Below are positions 54,487-63,307 of a stretch of DNA of 64,000 bases, one piece after another. The translations under genes were made by a program, and so were the position numbers. The notes under the pieces were generated by a model. The model worked only from the letters and a program-made list of their open reading frames with translations. It did no database searches and was not told where the DNA came from. The stretch is from the NCBI RefSeq assembly GCF_035818475.1, contig NZ_JAYMGV010000001.1, positions 496,001 to 560,000 of the forward strand, given 5' to 3'. The first letter of the stretch is position 1. Each line of letters begins with the position of its first letter. This stretch comes from Cognatitamlana sp035818475. Its GTDB lineage: Bacteria; Bacteroidota; Bacteroidia; Flavobacteriales; Flavobacteriaceae.

Positions 54487-55335
54487 ATGAAATCAATTTC
54501 TTTATCTCTCATCTTCATCACCCTATTTACAGCAAGTATATCTTCTCAAAACATCGGGCTTAAGGATATTGTTCAAAAACGATCAACCGAATTTAATGCC
54601 ACTGTCAGAGCAGATCAGTATGGCGGTAGCATAGCCTTTAACCGAACGTACAGAACCAATTGTGTTGGTACATATGATATTAGCTGGAAATTCAATAAAA
54701 ACATATCACAGCTACAAAATGGAGAACAATTTACTATAACCATAACCTGCCGGAACTGTAGAACAGCATGTGGCTATAAGTGGTCAATTGCTAACGTTTA
54801 TGCCGCAAATAATGTTAGAAGTATTGATAGTTACCCTAATTACACCTACAATTCCAATATAACACAGGTAAGCACAACAGCAGCATCATCTGGTGTACAT
54901 GACTGGTATCCGGGACATAGATCTCATACCTATACCTTTGTTTACAACAAGAAGAAGAACACTCCTTTAACAGCCTTCGTATTTAATTTTGCAAAGCATA
55001 AAGTATATTATGTTTTTGAAGAAGGCGCCAGATCAATGGGCTCTAAGCCCGTTAATTGCCATACCCTATTCGGCCTTGGAAAACTTGTGTATGGTTTGGA
55101 ATTAGGTGCTTATGAAGGTTATGGTTGGGAATGGATGAACACTACTATAGGGTATGCTCTTGAGCACATTGAAGCTTCAAATTGCTTAAGCAATACCTAC
55201 CTTACAGACCTTAAACGTCGTATTTATAATTCTGCCAATACAAAAGCTTTTTTGAATGAAATCAGGTCATACTCCCGAAAACTTGAAAGTGAAATTAAGA
55301 GCTCATGCGGTTGTTGTGCTACGTGTAAAAATTAA
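54487..55335 (+). CDS. Cysteine-rich secreted protein, unknown function
   Basis: 282 residues. A signal peptide runs to about residue 20 (SLSLIFITLFTASISSQ). A first part (about 40-110) contains TCRNCRTACGY with Cys at 88, 91 and 95 in a beta-rich context. A middle part is Tyr/Asn/His-rich. The last 70 residues are helical and end in SSCGCCATCKN, with four cysteines in eight residues. The clustered cysteines suggest disulfides or a metal site. I recognise no family. It is 52 bases upstream of the TPR histidine kinase on the same strand, so it may be part of that sensing unit. Confidence 0.75.
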   Translation: MKSISLSLIFITLFTASISSQNIGLKDIVQKRSTEFNATVRADQYGGSIAFNRTYRTNCVGTYDISWKFNKNISQLQNGEQFTITITCRNCRTACGYKWSIANVYAANNVRSIDSYPNYTYNSNITQVSTTAASSGVHDWYPGHRSHTYTFVYNKKKNTPLTAFVFNFAKHKVYYVFEEGARSMGSKPVNCHTLFGLGKLVYGLELGAYEGYGWEWMNTTIGYALEHIEASNCLSNTYLTDLKRRIYNSANTKAFLNEIRSYSRKLESEIKSSCGCCATCKN

Positions 55336-55387
55336 AACTTGTATAACTCATTATTATGTATCTTTAAGATAAATTCTTTAAACTATC

Positions 55388-57313
55388 TTGAAAAATAATT
55401 TGCTTTTCATAGTACTATTCTCATGTTGTTTTGCCTTTGGACAAAGTAACCAGATAGATAGTTTAACTACCAAGCTTAAGGAAATCACTACACCTCTTGA
55501 AAAGGCAAAGCTAAATTTGCTGTTAGCCAATGCCTATGAAAGAATTGATTTAAACAAAGCAAAAGTTTTTGCCTATAAGGCTTTAAAGTTTCATAAGAAT
55601 GATTCTTTATTAGCAGAAACCAGTAATCAACTTGGTCGGTTTCATTTTTTTACAGCAAATTTAGATTCTGCTTCGTTTTATTTTAGCGAGGCAAAAACCC
55701 TTTTAAAAAAAATCAAAGCAGAAAAACGTGCTGCTATAATAAATATTAGTTTAGGGGCTATTGAGTTACGTAAAGGTAATTATGAAAATACCATAAAAAT
55801 TCTAACAGAAAGTGCTTCTTTTTTTGAACATAATAATGACGCCCTTAATGCAGCAAAATGTTATAGCAATATTTCAAGTGCCTTTGCTGAGTTAGACAAC
55901 TTTGATAAGGCTATTGAATACAGTGAAAAAGCACTTACTGTATTCAACAAAAATAATTTAACGCAATTTCAACTCATTACACTTCCTAACCTGGCAACAC
56001 AATATTTTAAAAAAGGAGACACCTTAAAGGCTGTTGATTATTATCATGATGCTGAAACTATAGCAAAATCAGTAAATGACAATAGATCTCTTTCAATTAT
56101 TTATAACAACCTGGGTAATATTTATTTAAACAGTGATATTAAAAAATCTGAAGCATACCTGTTACAGGCCCTTGCGTTAAAAACCAGTCTAAATCTGCGT
56201 TCCGGTATAGGGATTACTAAAAGTAACCTAGGTTATATTTACTTAAAAAAGAAAGATTATAACAAAGCTGTTATCCTTTTAAGTGAAGCTGAACCTTTAA
56301 TTAAAGGCAAGCAACTAAGCTCTATATACGAATACCTATCTAAAAGTCACAAAGGGTTAAACCATTACCCAAAAGCATTAGAGTTTGCTGAAAAAGCAAA
56401 ACAATTAAATGACAGCTTGCTAAGTGCTGAAAACCAAAAAACCATTCTGGATATTCAGACTAAATATGAAACTGAAAAAAAAGAAAAAGAAATCCTGCAA
56501 CTCAAAGCAGATAACCTGGAAGTCAATTACAAACGCCGTCAAAACAGAAATTTGTTATTTGCAACGCTAATAGCTTTGATAGTAGCCATTTTTGGAATAT
56601 CCATGATTTTAAAGAATGCCAAACGCAAACGTATTATCATGGAACAAAACCTTACTATCCAGGAACAAAATTTCAATCAACTACTGAAATCACAAGAACT
56701 GGAAGGTATTGATGCCATTTTAGATGCACAGGAACAAGAACGCAATAAAATGGCTGCTGATCTTCATGATAATCTTGGCAGCAAAATAGCTACGCTCAAA
56801 CTTTATTTAGAGAGTTATGATGAAAATGATTCGTTTTCAAACTTCTATCAAAAGCTCAAATCCCTAATGAATGAAACCTACTCAGAAATAAGAAGCATAG
56901 CCAAAAACAAGAATTTTGGTACGCAAATAGACAAGGGACTTATTCCTTCTACAAAAAACATAGCCAAACAAATCTCCTATTCGAACAAGTTAGACATCAA
57001 AGTTATTAATGTTGACGTTAAAAACAGAATTGAAAATACTTTAGAAATCCAGTTGTTCAGAATAATTCAAGAGTTATTGACCAATATTATTAAGCATGCC
57101 GATGCCACTGAAGCAATAGTACAGTTTTCTGAAGATGAAAATGTTTTAAATATCATTGTAGAAGACAACGGAAAAGGGTTTGATATGAAACAGAAACGCA
57201 TCGGTACGGGGCTAATCAATATAGAAAGGCGTGTGGATAAAATCAATGCTGAACTGGTTATTGACTCTTCAGAAGGAAGCGGAACAACAGTAATTTTAAA
57301 TATTCCATTGTGA
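55388..57313 (+). CDS. TPR-containing sensor histidine kinase (HisKA_3 / LuxR-type partner)
   Basis: 641 residues. A signal peptide (LLFIVLFSCCFAFGQS) is followed by about eight TPR units (30-340; e.g. AAKCYSNISSAFAELDNFDK), a coiled coil, one membrane helix (LLFATLIALIVAIFGISMIL, about 390-409), a HisKA_3 dimerisation domain with the phospho-His in MAADLHDNLGSKIA (~458), and a HATPase_c domain (RIIQELLTNIIKHADAT; VEDNGKGFD; GTGLINIERR). The periplasmic TPR array is the likely sensor. The start is TTG at 55388; no ATG would preserve the signal peptide. It overlaps the response-regulator gene by four bases (GTGA). Confidence 0.92.
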   Translation: MKNNLLFIVLFSCCFAFGQSNQIDSLTTKLKEITTPLEKAKLNLLLANAYERIDLNKAKVFAYKALKFHKNDSLLAETSNQLGRFHFFTANLDSASFYFSEAKTLLKKIKAEKRAAIINISLGAIELRKGNYENTIKILTESASFFEHNNDALNAAKCYSNISSAFAELDNFDKAIEYSEKALTVFNKNNLTQFQLITLPNLATQYFKKGDTLKAVDYYHDAETIAKSVNDNRSLSIIYNNLGNIYLNSDIKKSEAYLLQALALKTSLNLRSGIGITKSNLGYIYLKKKDYNKAVILLSEAEPLIKGKQLSSIYEYLSKSHKGLNHYPKALEFAEKAKQLNDSLLSAENQKTILDIQTKYETEKKEKEILQLKADNLEVNYKRRQNRNLLFATLIALIVAIFGISMILKNAKRKRIIMEQNLTIQEQNFNQLLKSQELEGIDAILDAQEQERNKMAADLHDNLGSKIATLKLYLESYDENDSFSNFYQKLKSLMNETYSEIRSIAKNKNFGTQIDKGLIPSTKNIAKQISYSNKLDIKVINVDVKNRIENTLEIQLFRIIQELLTNIIKHADATEAIVQFSEDENVLNIIVEDNGKGFDMKQKRIGTGLINIERRVDKINAELVIDSSEGSGTTVILNIPL

Positions 57314-57939
57314 CCATAAAAATTCTTATTGTAGACAATCATCAACTATTTATTGATGGTATTAAATCTATCTTATTAAAGGAGATGGGCATGGATATCA
57401 TTGCCGAAGCAGTCAATGGATTAAAAGCATTGCAATTACTGGAAAAAAATCTAAGACCAGACATTATCATTACAGACATACGAATGCCGGTTATGGATGG
57501 TGTTGTACTCACAAAAACACTTACCAAAACTTATCCTAACATCAAGGTTCTGGCCTTAAGCATGTATGATCAAACTCCGGATGTTATTGAAATGTTAGAT
57601 GCTGGTGCAAAAGGATATATTACTAAAAATATTGACAAAACAGAGTTGATTAATGCAATTCACACTATAATTAAAGGCGATTATTTTTTTAGCAAAAACC
57701 TACCTCAGGATATAAAAGATTGGTTCAATAAAAAGCGTATGGACCATAAAGCCCAGCTTACCCGGCGTGAAAAGGAAATTCTAACTCTACTTGCAAAAGG
57801 GCGAACCTCCATGGAAATGGCTAAAGCACTAAAATTAAGCAAATTCACTATAGATACTCACCGTAAGAACATCCATAAAAAATTAGGAATCAAAACCAAT
57901 GCCGGCCTGGTTAACTATGCCATTCAAAACTTATCTTAA
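57310..57939 (+). CDS. NarL/FixJ-type response regulator
   Basis: 209 residues. The receiver domain (1-120) has the phospho-acceptor Asp56 in IIITDIRMPVMDG, then ALSMYDQ and AGAKGYITKN (switch Ser and Lys). A LuxR-type helix-turn-helix follows at about 145-205 (LTRREKEILTLLAKGRTSME, LSKFTIDTHRKNIHKKLGI). It is the DNA-binding output of the kinase encoded just before. The start is GTG at 57310, overlapping the kinase stop, a sign of translational coupling. The first acidic-pocket pair, usually Asp-Asp or Asp-Glu, is Asp-Asn here (IVDNHQ). Confidence 0.93.
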   Translation: MTIKILIVDNHQLFIDGIKSILLKEMGMDIIAEAVNGLKALQLLEKNLRPDIIITDIRMPVMDGVVLTKTLTKTYPNIKVLALSMYDQTPDVIEMLDAGAKGYITKNIDKTELINAIHTIIKGDYFFSKNLPQDIKDWFNKKRMDHKAQLTRREKEILTLLAKGRTSMEMAKALKLSKFTIDTHRKNIHKKLGIKTNAGLVNYAIQNLS

Positions 57940-57955
57940 GTTTATGATAAACACA

Positions 57956-59905
57956 TTACCTTCGTTTCTTCTTACCTCTAAACTTAGCCTTATTCTTTCG
58001 CCTGTTAAAAGGAATCGCATCATCAAAAGTATGCTTTGGCTTACCTGGTTTATTTTTACGCCATTTCTCATTTTTTTCAGGCAATAATACCTTTAGTAAA
58101 TCCTGACGCCCCAGTTTATTCAACGTGTTTTTTATCCATGCCTTGTTTTCATCTTTATACCAAAAGAAAAAACGGTGCTGCTCATCTTTCTCTTTACGTG
58201 TTTTAGGCGTCTTAAACTTTTTTAGTGTATAAGGGTGGTAACCGCTATAATAAATTACTGTAGCCACAGTCATAGGTGTTGGAGTAAACCCTTGTACTTG
58301 CTCTAACTGAAACCCCATATCTTTAGTTTCGGCAGCAAGGTTAGCCATGTCTTCAGCTTCACAAGCCGGATGATTTGAAATAAAATATGGAATCAGCTGT
58401 AACTTCAGTTTGTGTTTTATATTAATCTTATCAAAACGCTCCTTAAACTTATGGAAGTAGGTAAACGAGGGTTTACGCATCAATTTTAGTACAGGATCGC
58501 TGGTATGTTCGGGTGCTACTTTAAGCCTGCCCGATACGTGTTTGGTCATAACCTCTTCAGTATAATCATCCAGCTCTTTGGGGTCAGCATTCTTATTAAA
58601 TTCAGGTACCAGCATATCATGCCTTATACCACTGCCTATAAACGATTTTTTTACTTTTGGATGACTATCAACTGCCTGATACAACTGGGTTAACGGCTTA
58701 TGAGAGGTATCTAAGTTACTACAAATCACAGGCGAAATACATGAAGGCGCAACACATCTATCACAAATTTCCTGCACCTTACCCTTCATTTTATACATGT
58801 TAGCACTGGGGCCTCCAATATCTGATAAATAGCCTTTAAAATCAGGCATGTTAGCCACCGTATCCACTTCACGCAACACGGACTCCTGGCTTCGGGATGC
58901 TATAAATTTTCCCTGATGCGCAGAAATGGTGCAAAAACTACATCCTCCAAAACACCCGCGATGAATGTTGATGGAAAACTTTATCATTTCAAAAGCAGGA
59001 ATAGGCCCCCGTTTACTATACTTAGGATGTGGCAGTCTGGTATACGGCAAATCAAAAGAAGCATCAATCTCTTCTTCGGTCATTGTAGGATAAGGCGGAT
59101 TAATCATCAAGGTTTTATCTCCTACCTCCTGAAAAATTCTTCGCGCAGCCAGCTTATTACTCTCCTGTTCAATAATCTTAAAATTGGATGCAAAAGCTTT
59201 TTTATCCCTTAAACAAGTTTCATGAGACACAATTTCAACATCTTCCCAATTACTATTTTTAGGTATTTTAGTATCAGTATTCAATAATACCGCGGTTTGC
59301 TTCACGGTAGTTATGCTACTAAAAGGCACCCCCTTTTGCAGTAAACGCACTACTTCACGCAAAGGCTGCTCTCCCATACCATAGACCAACATATCAGCTT
59401 TTGAGCTTTCCAAAATGGTAGGCATGAGTTTATCACTCCAATAATCATAGTGAGTTACACGACGTAACGACGCTTCAATCCCTCCAATCAATACAGGAAC
59501 ATCGGGCCACTTCTCTTTTAAAATATTAGAATATACCGTAGTGGCATAATCAGGTCTAAACCCAATATCTCCATTAGGCGTATAGGCATCTTTATCCCGG
59601 CGTTTTTTATTCGCATTATAATTACTAATCATAGGATCCATACAACCCCCAGTAACACCAAAAAACAATTTTGGAACTCCCAATTTTACAAAATCCTGAA
59701 GATTATCATTCACATTTGGCTGAGGTACAATAGCCACCCGTAATCCATAACTCTCTAAAATACGCCCAATAACAGCAGGCCCAAACGAAGGATGGTCTAC
59801 ATAAGCATCACCGCTAAACAGGATGACGTCTAACGCATCCCATCCGCGTATTTTCACCTCTTTGTTTGTGGTAGGCAACCAACTGGAAAGTTTTAACTCC
59901 TGCAT
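57956..59905 (-). CDS. YgiQ-family radical SAM protein
   Basis: 649 residues. The N-terminal domain (SSWLPTTNKEVKIRGWDALD, FSGDAYVDHPSFGPAVIGRI) is the YgiQ B12-binding-like region. The radical SAM core has its cluster motif CFGGCSFC near residue 320 (NIHRGCFGGCSFCTISAHQG). The chain then runs to the YgiQ C-terminal DUF3362 segment (LQLIPYFISNHPACEAEDM, VQGFTPTPMTVATVIYYSGY), with a Lys/Arg-rich tail. YgiQ proteins are widespread iron-sulfur enzymes of unknown reaction. Convergent with the response regulator, stops 16 bases apart. Confidence 0.92.
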   Translation of the reverse strand: MQELKLSSWLPTTNKEVKIRGWDALDVILFSGDAYVDHPSFGPAVIGRILESYGLRVAIVPQPNVNDNLQDFVKLGVPKLFFGVTGGCMDPMISNYNANKKRRDKDAYTPNGDIGFRPDYATTVYSNILKEKWPDVPVLIGGIEASLRRVTHYDYWSDKLMPTILESSKADMLVYGMGEQPLREVVRLLQKGVPFSSITTVKQTAVLLNTDTKIPKNSNWEDVEIVSHETCLRDKKAFASNFKIIEQESNKLAARRIFQEVGDKTLMINPPYPTMTEEEIDASFDLPYTRLPHPKYSKRGPIPAFEMIKFSINIHRGCFGGCSFCTISAHQGKFIASRSQESVLREVDTVANMPDFKGYLSDIGGPSANMYKMKGKVQEICDRCVAPSCISPVICSNLDTSHKPLTQLYQAVDSHPKVKKSFIGSGIRHDMLVPEFNKNADPKELDDYTEEVMTKHVSGRLKVAPEHTSDPVLKLMRKPSFTYFHKFKERFDKINIKHKLKLQLIPYFISNHPACEAEDMANLAAETKDMGFQLEQVQGFTPTPMTVATVIYYSGYHPYTLKKFKTPKTRKEKDEQHRFFFWYKDENKAWIKNTLNKLGRQDLLKVLLPEKNEKWRKNKPGKPKHTFDDAIPFNRRKNKAKFRGKKKRR

Positions 59906-60022
59906 AGCGTTGCAAAAATAGGTAAAAATGGGCTGCCTATATAGTTTAACATGCTCTAGATGTTAAAATTAGTAAGGAAAGTACACAAAAATCGACCGTC
60001 TATATATCTTTTATAATTTGCT

Positions 60023-60991
60023 ATGAGTTTTGAAGAAGCCTGTATTCTAATAGTTTTATTAGTTACATTACCCAGTTATGCTCAAACCTGTTGTTCCGGA
60101 GGTATTCCATTATCAAATAACCTAGGCTTACCTCAGCAAGAAAAAGGCACGTTACAAATTGGCTTAAATTATGACTACAACAACCTGAACACCTTAAATA
60201 ATGGCACAAAAAAATTAGATGATAACGCAAGATTGCGAATAACACACTCCGTTTTAATCAATGCCAACTATGCCATAACAAATAATTTGTCTGCCGAAAC
60301 ACTTGTTACATGGGTAAACCAGCGCAGAAAAATTGCTCAGTTTGGAAATGAAAATCTTGATCAAACCTCTGGTGTGGGTGATGCCGTATTTTTATTAAAA
60401 TACCATTTTTCCAAATTAATTAAGAATAGTGATTTGAGCATAGGACTTGGAGCAAAAATTCCATTAGGTTCTTCTACAGAAACCAACGACCAAGGTATTA
60501 CATTGAACGCCGACTTACAGCCTGGTAGTAATGCATGGGATATTATTTATTGGACATCGTTTTCCACAAGTCTAAATTTTAGACCATCATTAACCGTATC
60601 AGCAAGAGGGATTTACCGAAGTACTGGAACAAATAATTCGTATTTCGGGAATTCAACATATAAATTTGGAAATGAATTTCAAGGGTTCATTTCATTTACA
60701 GATCAGTTTTCATTTCTTAAAACCCTTGCCAATCCTAGCATTTCTTTTAAATACAGAAACGCTCAACTTGATAAGATTGGAGGTTTTGATTTAGATAACA
60801 CAGGAGGCAATTGGGTATTTATTATTCCTAATATCTCCATAGACATCTCGCCATCAATCTCATTTTCAACAAATGCAGAGCTTCCTATTTACAGTAATGT
60901 AGATGGTACACAGTTAACGCCAACATATAGAATTACAACGGGTTTATTATTCAAAATAAAACCAAAATCGGGTTTAATAAACATTGAATAG
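60023..60991 (+). CDS. Outer-membrane beta-barrel protein of unknown transport role
   Basis: 322 residues. A short signal peptide (CILIVLLVTLPSYAQ) is followed by TCCSGGIPLSNNLG and then a run of amphipathic strands (LQIGLNYDYNNLNTL, NANYAITNNLSAETLVTWVN, SIGLGAKIPLGSST, RITTGLLFKIK). The pattern fits a mid-sized barrel of the kind often labelled transporter. A stop lies three codons before the ATG, so this is the start. It precedes a DUF3179 lipoprotein by 31 bases on the same strand, probably one transcript. The adjacent cysteines at the mature N terminus are unusual for a barrel. Substrate unknown. Confidence 0.75.
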   Translation: MSFEEACILIVLLVTLPSYAQTCCSGGIPLSNNLGLPQQEKGTLQIGLNYDYNNLNTLNNGTKKLDDNARLRITHSVLINANYAITNNLSAETLVTWVNQRRKIAQFGNENLDQTSGVGDAVFLLKYHFSKLIKNSDLSIGLGAKIPLGSSTETNDQGITLNADLQPGSNAWDIIYWTSFSTSLNFRPSLTVSARGIYRSTGTNNSYFGNSTYKFGNEFQGFISFTDQFSFLKTLANPSISFKYRNAQLDKIGGFDLDNTGGNWVFIIPNISIDISPSISFSTNAELPIYSNVDGTQLTPTYRITTGLLFKIKPKSGLINIE

Positions 60992-61022
60992 ATGCCATTG
61001 AAAAAACAAAAAATATAAACTC

Positions 61023-62108
61023 ATGAAAACAAATTTTATTTATGTATTCTTAGTATTACTATTTACTTCTTGCAGTAGTGAGGGTAGTGAGGGTACTAAT
61101 TCGGGATCGCAGCTCCCAGGAGGAAATAATGGTAGCGGAGGTAATACATCTGGATGGTTGATTCCCATATCTGAAGTAAAAGATGGCGGCCCAGGTAAAG
61201 ATGGTATTCCATCCATAGACAGTCCAAAATTTATTAACCCTAATGAAGTTACTTTTTTAGATGACAATGATCTTGTTATTGGTATTGAAAAAAATGGTAT
61301 TGCCAGAGCCTACCCTCATGTGGTGCTTGATTGGCATGAAGTGGTAAACGATGAATTTGAAGGAGAATCTATTACTATAAATTATTGTCCGTTAACAGGA
61401 ACCGCCTTTGGTTGGAAAAGTCAATCCAATGGAGGAAAATCAACATTTGGAGTTTCGGGACTATTATACAATGCTAATCTCATATTATATGATAGAAATA
61501 CAGATAGTAATTGGTCGCAATTACGTTTGGAATGTGTTAACGGCTCATTAATTGGTGATACACCAGATTTGGTTCATGTAATAGAAACCACCTGGAATAC
61601 ATGGAAAACATTGTATCCAAATACTAAAGTCTTGAGTACAGAAACGGGGTTTTCCAGAAATTATGATCAATATCCATATGGGCCTTATAAAACGGCCCAT
61701 AGTTATTTCCTGTTTCAACCATCTATTATAAATAATGCATTACAAAACAAAGTACGTGTTCATGCTATTATTGATAAGGATAAATCCAAAGTATTTCAAT
61801 TCACAAACTTTACCGGAGGTAAAACTATAAAAGATGAATTTAATGGTATAAATTACCTTATAGTAGGTAACGAGAATTTAATTTTCTCTTATAAATTAAC
61901 CGGGGGTCAAGAAAACCTTGATTTTGAATATGATTTTAATAGCTCTCAAGGCGTCTTTTTTAAAGATAACGAAGGTAACAAATGGTCGGTTTTCGGAGAA
62001 GCTCTAGAAGGTCCACGAGCTGGAGAAACACTTAGCCCTTCAAGGTCTGTTATTAGTTATTGGTTTGCTATTGCCGTATTTTACCCTAATCCTGAAATCT
62101 ATTCTTAA
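61023..62108 (+). CDS. DUF3179 lipoprotein
   Basis: 361 residues. A lipoprotein signal peptide ends VLLFTSC (Cys17), followed by a Gly/Ser/Asn-rich linker (about 20-45). The DUF3179 domain then shows its conserved phrases: DGIPSIDSPKF, ARAYPHVVLDWHEVVNDEF, INYCPLTGTAFGW, FGVSGLLYNANLILYDR, GDTPDLVHVIETTW. The conserved Cys in NYCPLTG and the His/Asp residues suggest a redox or metal site, but the family has no proven activity. It probably works in the envelope with the barrel protein encoded just upstream. Confidence 0.88.
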   Translation: MKTNFIYVFLVLLFTSCSSEGSEGTNSGSQLPGGNNGSGGNTSGWLIPISEVKDGGPGKDGIPSIDSPKFINPNEVTFLDDNDLVIGIEKNGIARAYPHVVLDWHEVVNDEFEGESITINYCPLTGTAFGWKSQSNGGKSTFGVSGLLYNANLILYDRNTDSNWSQLRLECVNGSLIGDTPDLVHVIETTWNTWKTLYPNTKVLSTETGFSRNYDQYPYGPYKTAHSYFLFQPSIINNALQNKVRVHAIIDKDKSKVFQFTNFTGGKTIKDEFNGINYLIVGNENLIFSYKLTGGQENLDFEYDFNSSQGVFFKDNEGNKWSVFGEALEGPRAGETLSPSRSVISYWFAIAVFYPNPEIYS

Positions 62109-62202
62109 CTGTAAAAGCTAAGGACGGTTTCAATTATTTTAATTACGAATTAGACATTAGTTCGGCAAGTTAAATTTTGCATGAAATAATCTCTCTTCAC
62201 TA

Positions 62203-62233
62203 TTTGGTAATCAAATATATAATCGTAAATTTG
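62203..62233 (+). promoter_or_regulatory. Promoter of rplM-rpsI
   Basis: TTTG (62203-62206), 19 bases, TAAATTTG (62226-62233): a full match to the Bacteroidota consensus. Transcription would start near 62240, leaving an untranslated leader of about 42 bases before the GTG start. The leader contains a short CTCT...AGAG hairpin. Confidence 0.82.
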
Positions 62234-62281
62234 CAAACTCTTTTTGAGAGAGGAATGTTTAATAATTAAAAATCAATTAGT

Positions 62282-62737
62282 GTGGACACATTAAGCTACA
62301 AAACGATTTCAGCAAACAAAGCTACTGTAAATAAAGAGTGGGTTTTGGTTGATGCTGAAGGTCAGGCGCTTGGTCGTTTAGCTTCTAAAGTTGCAAAACT
62401 TTTAAGAGGTAAGCACAAGCCAAACTTCACACCTCATGTTGATTGCGGAGATAATGTAATCATTATCAATGCTGAAAAAATCACATTATCCGGTAACAAA
62501 TGGACTGACAAGTCATACATTCGTCACACAGGATATCCAGGAGGTCAAAGAAGTTTAACTGCTACAGAATTGTATGGAAAAGATCCTGCAAGAGTAGTAG
62601 AAAAATCAGTTAAAGGAATGTTACCTAAAAACAAATTAGGAGCAAATTTATTCCGTAATCTAACAGTTGTTGTTGGTTCAGAGCATGCTCATGCAGCGCA
62701 AAAACCAAAGACAATTAACTTAAACGAATTCAAATAA
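62282..62737 (+). CDS. rplM: 50S ribosomal protein L13
   Basis: 151 residues. Conserved phrases: WVLVDAEGQALGRLASKVAK, LRGKHKPNFTPHVDCGDNVI, YIRHTGYPGGQRSLTA, VEKSVKGMLPKNKLG. L13 binds 23S rRNA early in 50S assembly. The start is GTG at 62282 (MDTLSYKTISANKATVNKEW). The stop overlaps the rpsI start by one base (TAATG), implying coupled translation in the standard rplM-rpsI pair. Confidence 0.98.
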   Translation: MDTLSYKTISANKATVNKEWVLVDAEGQALGRLASKVAKLLRGKHKPNFTPHVDCGDNVIIINAEKITLSGNKWTDKSYIRHTGYPGGQRSLTATELYGKDPARVVEKSVKGMLPKNKLGANLFRNLTVVVGSEHAHAAQKPKTINLNEFK

Positions 62738-63123
62738 TGGATGTAATTCACAAAATTGGCCGTAGAAAAACGGCTGTTGCGCGCGCTTATGTTGCCCCAG
62801 GAAAAGGTAACATTACAATTAATAAAAAAGACTTAGCTAATTATTTTACTACTGCTACTTTACAGTACAAAGTAAAACAACCATTAGTTTTGACTAACAA
62901 TGACGCCAACTTTGATATTACAGTAAATGTATATGGAGGTGGTATTACTGGACAAGCTGAGGCTGTTCGTTTAGCAATTTCTCGTGCTATGTGCGAAATT
63001 GATGCAGAAAACAGATTAACACTTAAACCAGAAGGTTTATTAACAAGAGACCCAAGAATGGTAGAGCGTAAAAAATTCGGTCAGAAGAAAGCGCGTAAGA
63101 AATTCCAGTTCTCTAAACGTTAA
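62737..63123 (+). CDS. rpsI: 30S ribosomal protein S9
   Basis: 128 residues, full length. Opens IHKIGRRKTAVARAYVAPGK and ends in the basic tail GQKKARKKFQFSKR, whose last residues reach the P-site tRNA. Glycine-rich YGGGITGQAEAVRLAISRAM is conserved. ATG at 62737 overlaps the rplM stop. Confidence 0.98.
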   Translation: MDVIHKIGRRKTAVARAYVAPGKGNITINKKDLANYFTTATLQYKVKQPLVLTNNDANFDITVNVYGGGITGQAEAVRLAISRAMCEIDAENRLTLKPEGLLTRDPRMVERKKFGQKKARKKFQFSKR

Positions 63124-63140
63124 TATCCAATTTCGATGTT

Positions 63141-63162
63141 ATGCTGAGCGCAGTCGAAGCAT
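63141..63162. repeat. Short intergenic repeat between rpsI and rpsB
   Basis: ATGCT-GAGCGCAGTCGA-AGCAT forms an imperfect palindrome with 5-bp arms. From memory, the TGAGCGCAGTCGAAGC core recurs between genes in many Bacteroidota genomes. It sits 17 bases after the rpsI stop. Confidence 0.55.
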
Positions 63163-63307
63163 CTCATCACTATTAATAAAATTAAAAACAGTTATTGTTG
63201 TCCTAGTCCAAAAGACAGGAATTAGTTTAGCATCTAAATGATTAAGGCGAATTTTTTAAATGACCACTTAAGCATTGCTAATTCAACAGAACGTAAACTA
63301 TTACAAA

